Source: Pedobacter sp. ASV19
GTDB taxonomy: Bacteria; Bacteroidota; Bacteroidia; Sphingobacteriales; Sphingobacteriaceae
Direction: 5' to 3'
Assembly: GCF_016429005.1 (NCBI RefSeq)
Contig: NZ_JAELTV010000020.1
Span: 1-36,870 of the forward strand
DNA length: 36,870 bases
The notes beneath the pieces were generated by a model. It did no database searches and had not been told where the DNA came from. It saw only the letters and a program-made list of their open reading frames with translations. The position numbers and the translations under genes are program-made. Shown here piece after piece: positions 26,515 through 34,988 of this stretch (position 1 is the first letter of the stretch; every line of letters begins with the position of its first letter).

Positions 26515-27495
26515 TTAATTTTTAACCCTGTTTAGCAGGGCGGTGCAGGTTTCTGCAATACTAAGTTCTAGTGGTCTGAACTCTATACCTATGGTTTTTT
26601 TAATTTTATCGTTGCTGTACAAGCTCTCATTCAGGCTGCTCCTTGCCGCATCACTGGTCAGGGCGGCAGGTTTACCCGTAAAGATAGAAATGATTTTTGC
26701 GGCCCTCCAGGCAATTCCTAGCATCCAGGCCTTGGCCTCTTTGGCGGGAGCTTTAACGCCAAAACCTCTGGCAATGGCACTGAATAAAGTCTGGTAGTTG
26801 TAATTCTCAGAAGAGAGGATAAACCGGTCGCCGCTTTTTCCGCTGTTCATTAAGGCAATCATCGCACTGGCCACATCGCGTACATCCACCAGGCCGGTAG
26901 CTCCTTTGGTATAATAGGATAGTCCTTCTTTGACCAGTTTGAATATAGCGCCGCTCCCCTCAAAACCAGCATTTGCGCCAATAATAACAGAAGGATTCAC
27001 AATGACCGCGTCCAGGCCCTCGGCAATTCCCCGCCAAACTTCCATTTCTCCTTCATATTTGGAAATGGCATAAGCATGTACGTGGGCATCATAGACCCAA
27101 TAGTCATCTTCTGTAATCAGTGTCATGCCTTTTTTAGGATTGCCCAGGGCGGCTACCGAACTTACATGAAGTAACCGGATGCCTTTTTCCTGGCAAAGAT
27201 TAACCACGTTACTGGTGCCTTCAATGTTGATCTTGAGCAGTTGCTCCTTGTCTTTTGGATGGAAAGATACCATTGCTGCACAATGGTAAACCTGCGTAAT
27301 GCCTTCAAAGGCCTCCTCCAGTGTTGCCGGATCATTAATGTCGGCCACTACCCACTCAATTAAGGGTTCAGTAAGTAGTAATTCAGGAATTAAAGAGGTT
27401 GTCCTTTTCAGTGCACGAACCCTGATGCCCTCACGGGTGAGTTGTTGGATCAGTTCTGCTCCTAAAAATCCAGTAGCGCCGGTAACCAGTATCAT
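26515..27495 (-). CDS. NAD-dependent epimerase/dehydratase family protein
   Basis: A 326-residue extended short-chain dehydrogenase. The nucleotide-binding motif GATGFLGAELI is at residues 5-15 and the catalytic YxxxK is in HAYAISKYEGEMEV near 141-154, preceded by LLHVSSVAALG. It resembles 3-beta-hydroxysteroid dehydrogenase / dihydroflavonol 4-reductase-like proteins (INDPATLEEAFEGITQVYHCAA). The substrate cannot be predicted. It lies directly upstream of the SerB-SerA chimera with a 7-bp gap and is divergent from the arginase-like gene across 107 bp. Confidence 0.92.
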   Translation of the reverse strand: MILVTGATGFLGAELIQQLTREGIRVRALKRTTSLIPELLLTEPLIEWVVADINDPATLEEAFEGITQVYHCAAMVSFHPKDKEQLLKINIEGTSNVVNLCQEKGIRLLHVSSVAALGNPKKGMTLITEDDYWVYDAHVHAYAISKYEGEMEVWRGIAEGLDAVIVNPSVIIGANAGFEGSGAIFKLVKEGLSYYTKGATGLVDVRDVASAMIALMNSGKSGDRFILSSENYNYQTLFSAIARGFGVKAPAKEAKAWMLGIAWRAAKIISIFTGKPAALTSDAARSSLNESLYSNDKIKKTIGIEFRPLELSIAETCTALLNRVKN

Positions 27496-27602
27496 TTCAT
27501 TTCTTTTAGGATGTTCCGGGTATGTTTAAAATTTATTAAACGTACTCTTATTAATATATGCTCTCAAAAATAGATATTTGATGCCATAGATTATATTACT
27601 TT

Positions 27603-28784
27603 ATGTCCTTATCAGATTTTTTTTCTCCTTTAAGCCTTGATAAAATCACACCTAAACCGGGATTTTATACCAGTCAGCTGGGATTAAAGGCCAGTTTTTA
27701 CACTGATGAATTTCCTGAACTGGAAGAAAATAGCTACGATATTGCCATTATAGGTGTACTGGATGACCGGGCTGCGGTGAACAACAATGGTTGTGCACTT
27801 GGTCCGGATTATTTCAGGGCACAATTCTATCTGCTCCATGAGGGTGATTTTACCAGTAAGATCGTTGACTTAGGCAACATTAAAGCCGGTGCCAGTATTT
27901 CTGATACCTATATCGCTGTCAAAATGGTGGTGGCTGAACTGATCAAACTTCACATTTTACCTGTTATTATTGGCGGGGGGCAAGACCTGACCTATGCACA
28001 ATATATGGCTTATGAGGCCCTGGAGCAAAAAGTAGATCTTGTGGTGGTCGATAACCGCTTTGACCTGGATGAAGATGATCATGACGGAATAGAAGCCCGC
28101 TCCGATACCTATCTCAACAAGATCTTTTTACATCAGCCAAATTACCTGTTCAACTTCAGTAATATAGGTTACCAGACTTATTTTGTGAACCAGGATAGCC
28201 TTAGGGTAATGAACAAGCTTTATTTTGATGTGCACCGTTTAGGGGAATTCTCTGAAGACATCAGCCCGGCAGAACCCATCATCAGAAATGCCAATATGCT
28301 CAGCTTTGATCTTTCTGCCATCCGGTCTTCTGATGCAGGTGCCAACGCCAATGCAGGGCCAAATGGTTTCTATGGAGAGCAGGCCTGCAGGATCACCAGG
28401 TATGCTGGTATGAACGATAAACTCAGTTCGATCGGTTTCTATGAATTTAATCCCGCCTTTGACAATAACGGACAAAGTGCAATGCTGCTGGCACAAATGG
28501 TCTGGTATTTCGTAGATGGCTATTACAACCGGAAAAAAGATTTTCCTTTAACACCCAAATCCCAGTACCTGATCTACAGAACCAGCCTGAATGAAGGCCC
28601 CGGAGAAATGCTTTTTGTAAAAAGCAAAAAATCAGACCGTTGGTGGATGCAGGTTCCTTATCCTAGTGGAGTTTCCAAAAATGAACGTTACCACCTGATC
28701 CCATGCCGTTACGAAGATTACAATACCGCTGTAAATGGTGAGGTTCCTGACCTCTGGTGGCGTACCTATCAAAAGTTACTGTAA
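27603..28784 (+). CDS. Arginase/formimidoylglutamase-fold protein with degenerate metal site
   Basis: A 393-residue protein of the ureohydrolase (arginase/agmatinase/formimidoylglutamase) fold. Three motifs that normally bind two manganese ions are recognisable but altered: GGGQD near 125-129 instead of GGGHD, VVVDNRFDLD near 146-155 instead of a DAHxD pattern, and SFDLSAIRSSDA near 234-245 instead of SFDxDxxDP. Thus both metal-binding histidines and one aspartate are replaced (by Gln, Arg and Ser). It is longer than typical enzymes (about 300-350 residues) through N- and C-terminal additions (for example RTSLNEGPGEMLFVKSKKSDRWWMQVPYP). It may be a non-catalytic protein or use different chemistry; the database-style name formimidoylglutamase would be doubtful. 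No hut genes are nearby. Confidence 0.88.
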   Translation: MSLSDFFSPLSLDKITPKPGFYTSQLGLKASFYTDEFPELEENSYDIAIIGVLDDRAAVNNNGCALGPDYFRAQFYLLHEGDFTSKIVDLGNIKAGASISDTYIAVKMVVAELIKLHILPVIIGGGQDLTYAQYMAYEALEQKVDLVVVDNRFDLDEDDHDGIEARSDTYLNKIFLHQPNYLFNFSNIGYQTYFVNQDSLRVMNKLYFDVHRLGEFSEDISPAEPIIRNANMLSFDLSAIRSSDAGANANAGPNGFYGEQACRITRYAGMNDKLSSIGFYEFNPAFDNNGQSAMLLAQMVWYFVDGYYNRKKDFPLTPKSQYLIYRTSLNEGPGEMLFVKSKKSDRWWMQVPYPSGVSKNERYHLIPCRYEDYNTAVNGEVPDLWWRTYQKLL

Positions 28785-28880
28785 TTTTTATGTAGTGATT
28801 AACAGAAATTTGCAGACAATAATTAGCTTTGATTAACGTTTTAATAAATCGCAAACTATTATCATAAAATAAACCCACAA

Positions 28881-30017
28881 ATGAAAAAAACCATTTTATC
28901 TGCTGCCTTCTTATTGCCATTAGCGGCGATGGCTCAAGACGGATACACCATCAAAGGTAAAGTAGGTGCGCTGAATGCACCGGCTAAAGCCTATTTACAG
29001 TACCGCACTGCAAAGGCAGTGGTGGTCGATTCTGCTGAATTAAAAAACGGTGTTTTTGAGTTCAAAGGAAAAGTAACTGCGCCAGCTGAGGCCCGTTTGA
29101 TCCTGAAGCACGATGCAAGCCCTTTAGATCAAAGAAAAGCGGGTGACGTACTTTCTTTCTATGTAGAAAACAAAGTGATCACGGTTAATGCGGCCGATTC
29201 TGTAAAAAAGGCTACTGTTAAAGGTTCTTTGGTGAACGATGACAATGCAAAATTAAAAGCTTTGTTAAAGTCGCCGAATGACAAGATGAACGCTTTGTCT
29301 GCCGAATATTATGCCAAAACAGCTGAGCAACGCCAGGACCCTGCTTACAGAAAATCTATTGAAGAGCGTTCTGATGCGATTGAAAAAGAAATGGCTCCAA
29401 TCAATAAGAAATTCATTGCTGAAAACAGAAATTCTTATATTGCTTTGGTTGCTTTTAGAGGAAGTATGGACCTGGATGCCGACCCTCAGGGTACAGAAGC
29501 AGATTTCAATAAATTCTCTGCTGCAGTAAAAGCAACGGATTTAGGTAAGAGCATTTCTGAAACCATCGAGTCTGGCAAGAAAACGGCTGTAGGACAAATG
29601 GCTATGGATTTTACACAAAATGATGTGAATGATAAACCCGTTAAATTGTCTGATTTCCGCGGAAAATATGTATTGGTTGATTTCTGGGCTTCATGGTGTG
29701 GACCATGCCGCGGAGAAAATCCAAATGTAGTGGCTGCATACAATAAATTTAAAGACAAAAACTTCACTGTTTTAGGCGTATCCCTGGACCAGCCTGGTAA
29801 AAAAGATGCTTGGGTACAAGCCATTGAAAAAGATGGTCTGAACTGGACCCAGCTTTCTGATCTTCAGGGTTGGAACAATGCTGCAGCCAAAATGTATGGT
29901 GTTCGTGCAATTCCTGCCAATTTCCTGATTGATCCTTCAGGTAAAATTGTTGCTAAAAACGTTAGGGGCGAAGAATTGCACAAGAAACTTGGTGACTTGC
30001 TGGGCGCTTCCAAATAA
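28881..30017 (+). CDS. TlpA-like thioredoxin with N-terminal DUF4369 domain
   Basis: A 378-residue exported protein: signal peptide MKKTILSAAFLLPLAAMAQ, a DUF4369-type beta domain (about 22-120; YTIKGKVGALNAPAKAYLQY, FEFKGKVTAPAEARLILK), a charged helical linker (about 120-230), and a C-terminal TlpA/AhpC-TSA thioredoxin domain (about 240-378) with the active-site WCGPC in DFWASWCGPCRGENP near 271-277 and the cis-Pro in VRAIPANFLIDP. Such proteins reduce disulfides in the periplasm of Bacteroidota. The two cysteines of the CxxC are intact, and no lipobox is present. The downstream terminator is shared with the convergent NRPS-like gene. Confidence 0.95.
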   Translation: MKKTILSAAFLLPLAAMAQDGYTIKGKVGALNAPAKAYLQYRTAKAVVVDSAELKNGVFEFKGKVTAPAEARLILKHDASPLDQRKAGDVLSFYVENKVITVNAADSVKKATVKGSLVNDDNAKLKALLKSPNDKMNALSAEYYAKTAEQRQDPAYRKSIEERSDAIEKEMAPINKKFIAENRNSYIALVAFRGSMDLDADPQGTEADFNKFSAAVKATDLGKSISETIESGKKTAVGQMAMDFTQNDVNDKPVKLSDFRGKYVLVDFWASWCGPCRGENPNVVAAYNKFKDKNFTVLGVSLDQPGKKDAWVQAIEKDGLNWTQLSDLQGWNNAAAKMYGVRAIPANFLIDPSGKIVAKNVRGEELHKKLGDLLGASK

Positions 30018-30036
30018 GAAAAGTAATGACCTAAAT

Positions 30037-30070
30037 AAAAAAAGCTATCTGATTTCAGATAGCTTTTTTT
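30037..30070. terminator. Bidirectional terminator between the TlpA-like gene and the NRPS-like gene
   Basis: A near-perfect stem pairs 30037-30052 with 30055-30070: a run of seven A, then GCTATCTGA, then TCAGATAGC and seven T. Both strands therefore show a GC-containing stem followed by a T-tract. It ends 2 bp before the minus-strand stop codon. Confidence 0.92.
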
Positions 30071-30072
30071 AT

Positions 30073-33000
30073 TTATACAGGTTTTACCGGGCTGCCTGTC
30101 CAGGAGGTTCCGGGGGCCAGGACTTCTCCTTTCATCACCAGGGAGAGTGCCTCCAGCTTAACATCATTGCCAATCTCGCTGTCGTATAGAATAATACTGC
30201 GTGCGCCTATACTTGTTCTTTCCCCTATTTTTACTGGGCCTACTTTCATAACACGGTCTTCAAATAAATGCGTCTGTGGTCCGCAATCTTCATTCAGTGC
30301 AGAATCATCCCCAATACTGACCATATCATATTCGGTCACGTCGGTGGTGTTCATCCAGACCCGTTTCCCTGTTTTTACCCCAAGTAAACGAAGGGCAAGA
30401 GGAAGCCATGGGGTTCCCTTTAGATATTCCAGCAGGAAAGGAACGGATAAGGCCTCGTAGGTTGAAGTAATGGCCTCACTGCGCCAAACCTCCCATGTCC
30501 ACATTGGGCTTTGTTTCACCTTGTATTTTCCTACAAATAGCCATTTAAAGATCACGGTGACTAAAAAGGCCGGAAGCCCCATCAGGGCAAGATAATAGAA
30601 AGGAAAGAGTAACAGAACTTTCCATAATGGCTTTTGGGTGATCAGGTCATGTCCAAGAGCAATAAATAGAATACTAAAGCAAATGATGGCTGTTTCGGGT
30701 GTAATGATCCGGATAAACTCTGTGATTGTTCTGGCCATTTTTCTTGGAAACGAAGGTGTGGTGGTCAGGTCATCCGGGAAAGGATTGCTTTCCTGACGGC
30801 GTGGCAATGCAATAGCAGGCGAGCCAAACCAGTCTTTCGCATCAGAGCCTGCAAGCTGCTCCTGATCAGGCGGCGTAGACAATACTCCAATCAGCATATT
30901 TCCCGGCAGGTGGTAACCTTGTGGAATGAGGGCACTGTTTCCAACAAAGCTTTTACTTTCTATAATGGTTTTGTCGAGGATGAGCTGCTGTCCGCGGACA
31001 TCCGACTCGCCGAGGGTTACCGCATCGGCTACAAAAGCACCGTCGCCTATTTCAAGCAAGGGATGGGTCACATTGCTTGCGGTAGAAATTTCTGTATTCT
31101 TACCCACTTTTGCACCCAGTAACCTGAAAAATGGCGCTACGAAAACGGTGGCATAAATAGGATGCATCACAATAAGACTCAAGGACATCAACTGGTCTGC
31201 CAGCCATTTACGAACATAGAAGCCACTGTAAATAGAATGCTTTCCTGGTTTGATGCCATGTTGCAGCAATCTGGTCACCGCAATGGTTTCAAAAGCATAT
31301 AAAATGATATAAGAAATAGCCAGTATTGGCACCGTGATCATATAATTGAAATTGTAGTCTGGAGCGGCATCATCCATTGCATTTAAAACCAGTATGGTAG
31401 GCAACAGGGGCAATAAAATAATGACAGGAAAGAGGATCAGCAGCACGGTGAAAATGAAACTGTACAAGCTGCGTTTAGCTGCAGTGACAGCTAAGGGCAG
31501 AGGAAGTTCTTCCATAATCCTGGTTTCTTTAAGTTGGGCGGGGCTGCCTTTCCAGACCTCACGGGCACCTATTTTTTGTCCAGACTGCAAATGGCTCAAA
31601 TCCTGAAGTTCTCCCCATTCCTCTATGGTAGCATCGGCAGAAATAATGGCGCTGCTGCCAATGTAGGCATGGTCTCCAATATGAATGCTGCGGATTTTCA
31701 GCCACCCGTCTTCTACGACCGCATTGTTAAAAATCACCTGGGAACTGATGCTGACATCTTCCCCTATGGTGAGCAGATCTTCTGCCCCAATAGTGAGCGA
31801 ACTGAGTTGTGCAGTGGGGGCCACTTTAACACCCAGCATACGCAGATAAACCGGATAGATTGGCGTTCCGTTCATAAACTGGGTAGGAATTAAAGCTTGT
31901 ATAGTTTTCACAAACCACCAGCGGAAATAATAACTTCCCCAAAGTGGATAATCCCCGGCACGGATCTTCCCGATGACCAGCCGTTTTACTAAAATACTCA
32001 GGGAAGTGAAAAAGGGTGGGATCAGGCAATAAAGCCCCAGTGCAGTGACAATTCCATAGGACAGTTTTTCTGTACTTTCCCGTACATAATAATAGCCCAG
32101 ATAAGGAACAAATATCTGTATAGCAAACAATCCATAGATGAGCAGCAGGGAGATGCTCTGTGCAAACCAGCAAGCCAGGTATCTCCATTGTGGTATTTTG
32201 TTGAAGATGCTTTGCTTTGGCGGCGCTTGTTGTGGAGCCGATTCCCATACTTTGACCAGGCTACTGAGCGGACGATGTGTATAAACGTCTTTTAAGGAGG
32301 CATAAGGGATGTTGCAGTCGTTGCGGAGCTTGGAAATAAAGGCTGCCGCCAAAAGGGAATGTCCACCTAAGTCTGTAAAAAAGTCAAGATCAAGGCTAAT
32401 CTCTCTGCCCGGGAAAGTCTTCCTGAGCATGGCGAGTACCCGGTCTGGCAATGGGGCATTCACATCCAGTGTTTCCCCGGAAAGGTCTGCCGGTGTACTT
32501 AACATGGCCTCAGGTACGGGAAGAGCCTTCCTATTCACTTTTCCACTGGGCATCCGGGGCATTTCCGAGAGAATGGCTATGGTACCCGGAACCATATAAG
32601 GTGGCAGGAATTTGGCCAGTTCCAGCCGGATCAGTGCATCGTCTAAATTGATGGTGCCATCGGGAACGAGGTAGCCTACCAGTTGATCCTGGTCATTGCT
32701 GTCTTTTTTTACGGCCACAGCGGCGGCAGATACGCCTTGAAGGGCATTTAACCGGCTTTCAATTTCACCCAGTTCGATCCGGTAACCCCTGAGTTTGATC
32801 TGGTCATCCAGACGGCCAAGAAAATCAATACTTCCGTCGGTATTGATGGTGGCGGCATCGCCGGTACGGTAAATCCGGTCGCCGGGCATCTGGGCGAGGG
32901 GCTCTGGTTTATTCAAAAATTTCTCTGCGGTCAGTTCCGGAAGGTTCACGTAACCATTGGAGACGCCCGGACCGGAAATCACTAATTCCCCGCGTTCCCC

Positions 33001-34020
33001 AAGTGGTACGGGGTTGTATTGCTCATCTACAACTGCAAGGCCATAATTGGGAATAGGCAGTCCTATGGTAATGTTATCACCTGGACGCAATTCAGCCATT
33101 GTGGCCGATACGGTTGTTTCAGTAGGTCCATAACTGTTGAAAAATCTTCGGGAAGGCGTTGCCCACCGGGCCAATACCTGTGGCGTACAAGCTTCTCCTC
33201 CGGCATTGATGAGCCGTATCGAAGGAACCGTATCTTCTACAACGGCCAGCAGGCTGGGTACCGCATGTAAAATGGTGATGCCCTGTGTACGCAGTGTATC
33301 ACTGAGTTCGTCAATGGCCTTGGAAGTCGTATTGTCGGCTATCCAAAGCGTTGCACCGGCTAGATAGCTTACCCAGGTTTCTTCGCACCACATGTCAAAG
33401 GATACAGAGAAACCCTGGTATACTTTGTCTGTTGGCAGAATATTAAAAATATATTGTTCGGCACGGACCAGATGACAGATCTGGCGGTGTGTAATGGGAA
33501 TCCCTTTGGGTTTTCCGGTGCTGCCCGAGGTATACAGGACATAAGCATCATCATCGGGCCCGGCACCATCAGTCGCAACTGTTGCTTCTGCATTTTTCTC
33601 TGCCCCAGGCTGAGGAACTTCTAACTGTAAACAGCTGGCATTGATCTGATGTTCGCAAAAACAGGCCGATGCACCTACCTCACTCATCACCAGTTCCACC
33701 CGTTCTGCAGGCATTTCCCGGTCTAAGGGAACGTAAGCTGCCCCGGCTTTAATGATGCCCAGGATAGCTACATGCAGTTCTATGCCACGAGGCCACCAGA
33801 TGCCTACTTTAGCCCCTTTTCCAATACCTTGTTGGTTTAGAAATCGGGCAACAGCATCACTCCACCGATCCAGTTCAGCGTAGGAAAGAGAAGTCTGGTT
33901 AAAAATCAGCGCTGTGTGCTGCGCATGTTTTTTAGCCGTTTCCCGGAACAAATCTGCCAGGGTTTCCTCGCGAAGAATTTCCGGTTTTAAAGGTCCGGTA
34001 ACCATACTCACAGGCATCAT
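30073..34020 (-). CDS. Membrane-bound NRPS-like synthetase (A-PCP-TM-LbH x3), Pls-like architecture
   Basis: A 1315-residue protein. The adenylation domain (about 15-500) has A3 LYTSGSTGKPKG near 160-171, A5 NSYGPTETT near 293-301, A7/A8 YRTGD and GRLDDQIKLRGYRIELGEIE near 383-420, and A10 PSGKVNRKAL near 490-499. A carrier protein follows with FTDLGGHSLLAA (Ser about 553). From about 610 to the end, pairs of transmembrane helices alternate with three left-handed beta-helix (hexapeptide) segments at about 737-830, 966-1050 and 1208-1315. This is the layout of epsilon-poly-L-lysine synthetase (about 1319 residues) and of the NRPS terminal domain TIGR02353; the three repeats serve as condensation-like modules in Pls. 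It has no conventional condensation or thioesterase domain. The substrate-code reading D235/E239 (SFDMWCEETW) fits a basic amino acid but is tentative. A PPTase gene is divergent 121 bp away. Confidence 0.92.
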   Translation of the reverse strand: MMPVSMVTGPLKPEILREETLADLFRETAKKHAQHTALIFNQTSLSYAELDRWSDAVARFLNQQGIGKGAKVGIWWPRGIELHVAILGIIKAGAAYVPLDREMPAERVELVMSEVGASACFCEHQINASCLQLEVPQPGAEKNAEATVATDGAGPDDDAYVLYTSGSTGKPKGIPITHRQICHLVRAEQYIFNILPTDKVYQGFSVSFDMWCEETWVSYLAGATLWIADNTTSKAIDELSDTLRTQGITILHAVPSLLAVVEDTVPSIRLINAGGEACTPQVLARWATPSRRFFNSYGPTETTVSATMAELRPGDNITIGLPIPNYGLAVVDEQYNPVPLGERGELVISGPGVSNGYVNLPELTAEKFLNKPEPLAQMPGDRIYRTGDAATINTDGSIDFLGRLDDQIKLRGYRIELGEIESRLNALQGVSAAAVAVKKDSNDQDQLVGYLVPDGTINLDDALIRLELAKFLPPYMVPGTIAILSEMPRMPSGKVNRKALPVPEAMLSTPADLSGETLDVNAPLPDRVLAMLRKTFPGREISLDLDFFTDLGGHSLLAAAFISKLRNDCNIPYASLKDVYTHRPLSSLVKVWESAPQQAPPKQSIFNKIPQWRYLACWFAQSISLLLIYGLFAIQIFVPYLGYYYVRESTEKLSYGIVTALGLYCLIPPFFTSLSILVKRLVIGKIRAGDYPLWGSYYFRWWFVKTIQALIPTQFMNGTPIYPVYLRMLGVKVAPTAQLSSLTIGAEDLLTIGEDVSISSQVIFNNAVVEDGWLKIRSIHIGDHAYIGSSAIISADATIEEWGELQDLSHLQSGQKIGAREVWKGSPAQLKETRIMEELPLPLAVTAAKRSLYSFIFTVLLILFPVIILLPLLPTILVLNAMDDAAPDYNFNYMITVPILAISYIILYAFETIAVTRLLQHGIKPGKHSIYSGFYVRKWLADQLMSLSLIVMHPIYATVFVAPFFRLLGAKVGKNTEISTASNVTHPLLEIGDGAFVADAVTLGESDVRGQQLILDKTIIESKSFVGNSALIPQGYHLPGNMLIGVLSTPPDQEQLAGSDAKDWFGSPAIALPRRQESNPFPDDLTTTPSFPRKMARTITEFIRIITPETAIICFSILFIALGHDLITQKPLWKVLLLFPFYYLALMGLPAFLVTVIFKWLFVGKYKVKQSPMWTWEVWRSEAITSTYEALSVPFLLEYLKGTPWLPLALRLLGVKTGKRVWMNTTDVTEYDMVSIGDDSALNEDCGPQTHLFEDRVMKVGPVKIGERTSIGARSIILYDSEIGNDVKLEALSLVMKGEVLAPGTSWTGSPVKPV

Positions 34021-34054
34021 ATCAATATGCGTTCATTTAGATAGAAAAATAGAG

Positions 34055-34071
34055 GAGGTGGCAGCCGCCTC
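34055..34071. promoter_or_regulatory. Dyad in the divergent promoter region of the NRPS-like and PPTase genes
   Basis: GAGGTGG (34055-34061) pairs with CCGCCTC (34065-34071) around CAG, with one G-T wobble. It is the only GC-rich palindrome in the AT-rich 121-bp divergent interval and lies 35 bp from the synthetase start. It could be an operator for joint control or a 5'-leader hairpin. No clear -33/-7 boxes were assigned. Confidence 0.35.
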
Positions 34072-34141
34072 TACGAAGTACCAAAATACATTATTTTTGT
34101 GAAGTGTTTGATGTCTTTTCTAAGGACAGAGGCTAAGTGGC

Positions 34142-34819
34142 ATGTATAGAGCGTTAAATAATAAAAATGTGACCGGAAAGGATCAGTATAAAAGAATTTA
34201 TATCTATTTCAGCGAGTGCAGGGCGGAGGAATCTGAGGTCCGTTTTGAGGAAAAGATGGAGCAGCTACCTGTAGATATGCAGGAAGAAATCAGGGTTTAT
34301 CATTCCCCGCAAGACCGGGCATTAAAGCTGGGCGGCCGGTTGCTGCTAAAAAAAATGCTGGAGGATCTAAATCAACCCCATTCACTTTCTGACATCCAAT
34401 ATGGCCGGTATGGCAGGCCTTTTTTTGATGGCGATTTTCGGTTCAACACATCTCATTCCGGAGAACGGGTAATTTGTGCTGCACAGATGGGTGGAGAACT
34501 TGGAGCCGATTTGGAAAAGGTCATTCCTGTTGATCTTAAGGATTATATTAACTATTTTACAAAAGAAGAATGGGCAGAAATCTATCGGGGCCCGGATCAG
34601 AATGCTTGTTTTTTCAACGCCTGGTCTAAAAAGGAAGCTTTTTTGAAAGCAACTGGAATGGGGGTTCAGTTGCCATTGGATAAAGTCAATGCCATTAGAA
34701 GCCATTTGCGGTATGAGGGCAGGTCGTTTTATTTTCACCAGGTGGATATTGGTCCGGAGTATCCTTGCTGGGTAGCAAGCAGTATTGCGTTTCCTGAAAT
34801 CGTGCTTAAAAGAAGTTAG
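34142..34819 (+). CDS. 4'-phosphopantetheinyl transferase, Sfp-type
   Basis: A 225-residue transferase that moves the phosphopantetheine arm of CoA to the serine of carrier proteins. Motifs are in order: YGRYGRPFF and FNTSHSGERVICA (about 90-113), the magnesium-binding GADLEKV (about 121-127; consensus GxDxE), and FFNAWSKKEAFLKATGMG (about 157-174; consensus WxxKEAxxK). Length and motifs fit the Sfp/Gsp/HetI class rather than AcpS. Its divergent neighbour carries the acceptor GGHSLL motif, so the synthetase carrier domain is the obvious substrate, though it may serve others. No signal peptide. Structured gene-free DNA follows it. Confidence 0.95.
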   Translation: MYRALNNKNVTGKDQYKRIYIYFSECRAEESEVRFEEKMEQLPVDMQEEIRVYHSPQDRALKLGGRLLLKKMLEDLNQPHSLSDIQYGRYGRPFFDGDFRFNTSHSGERVICAAQMGGELGADLEKVIPVDLKDYINYFTKEEWAEIYRGPDQNACFFNAWSKKEAFLKATGMGVQLPLDKVNAIRSHLRYEGRSFYFHQVDIGPEYPCWVASSIAFPEIVLKRS

Positions 34820-34839
34820 GTTTGGATAAAAGCTTGTTG

Positions 34840-34935
34840 AAAAATCAATATTTCTCTTCGAGGACTGGACTCCTTGCCTCGCTTCGCTCTTGTGGCAAGG
34901 CGCCCTGAGGCCCTCGAAGAGAAATATTGATTTTT
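34840..34935. repeat. Nested hairpin A (24-bp perfect outer stem)
   Basis: Bases 34840-34863 are perfectly complementary to 34912-34935 (24 bp, starting AAAAATCAATA and ending TTCGAGG). Inside, CCTTGCC (34872-34878) pairs with GGCAAGG (34894-34900) around a loop containing TCGCTTCGCTC. The outer stem begins with A and ends with TTTTT, so transcript ending in either direction is possible. It starts 20 bp after the PPTase stop. Confidence 0.9.
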
Positions 34936-34988
34936 ATGTGGCACTTAATTGGGGGGAGTCCAGGCATGGCGTGTAGGAAGATATTATA

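Noticed and set aside
27603-28784. Calling this gene hutG (formimidoylglutamase)
   Set aside because: Both metal-binding histidines and one aspartate are replaced, and no other histidine-degradation gene is nearby, so the functional name is not supported.
30073-34020. Naming the synthetase an epsilon-poly-L-lysine synthetase
   Set aside because: Architecture and length agree, but the substrate code is a manual reading and related TIGR02353 proteins have undetermined products.
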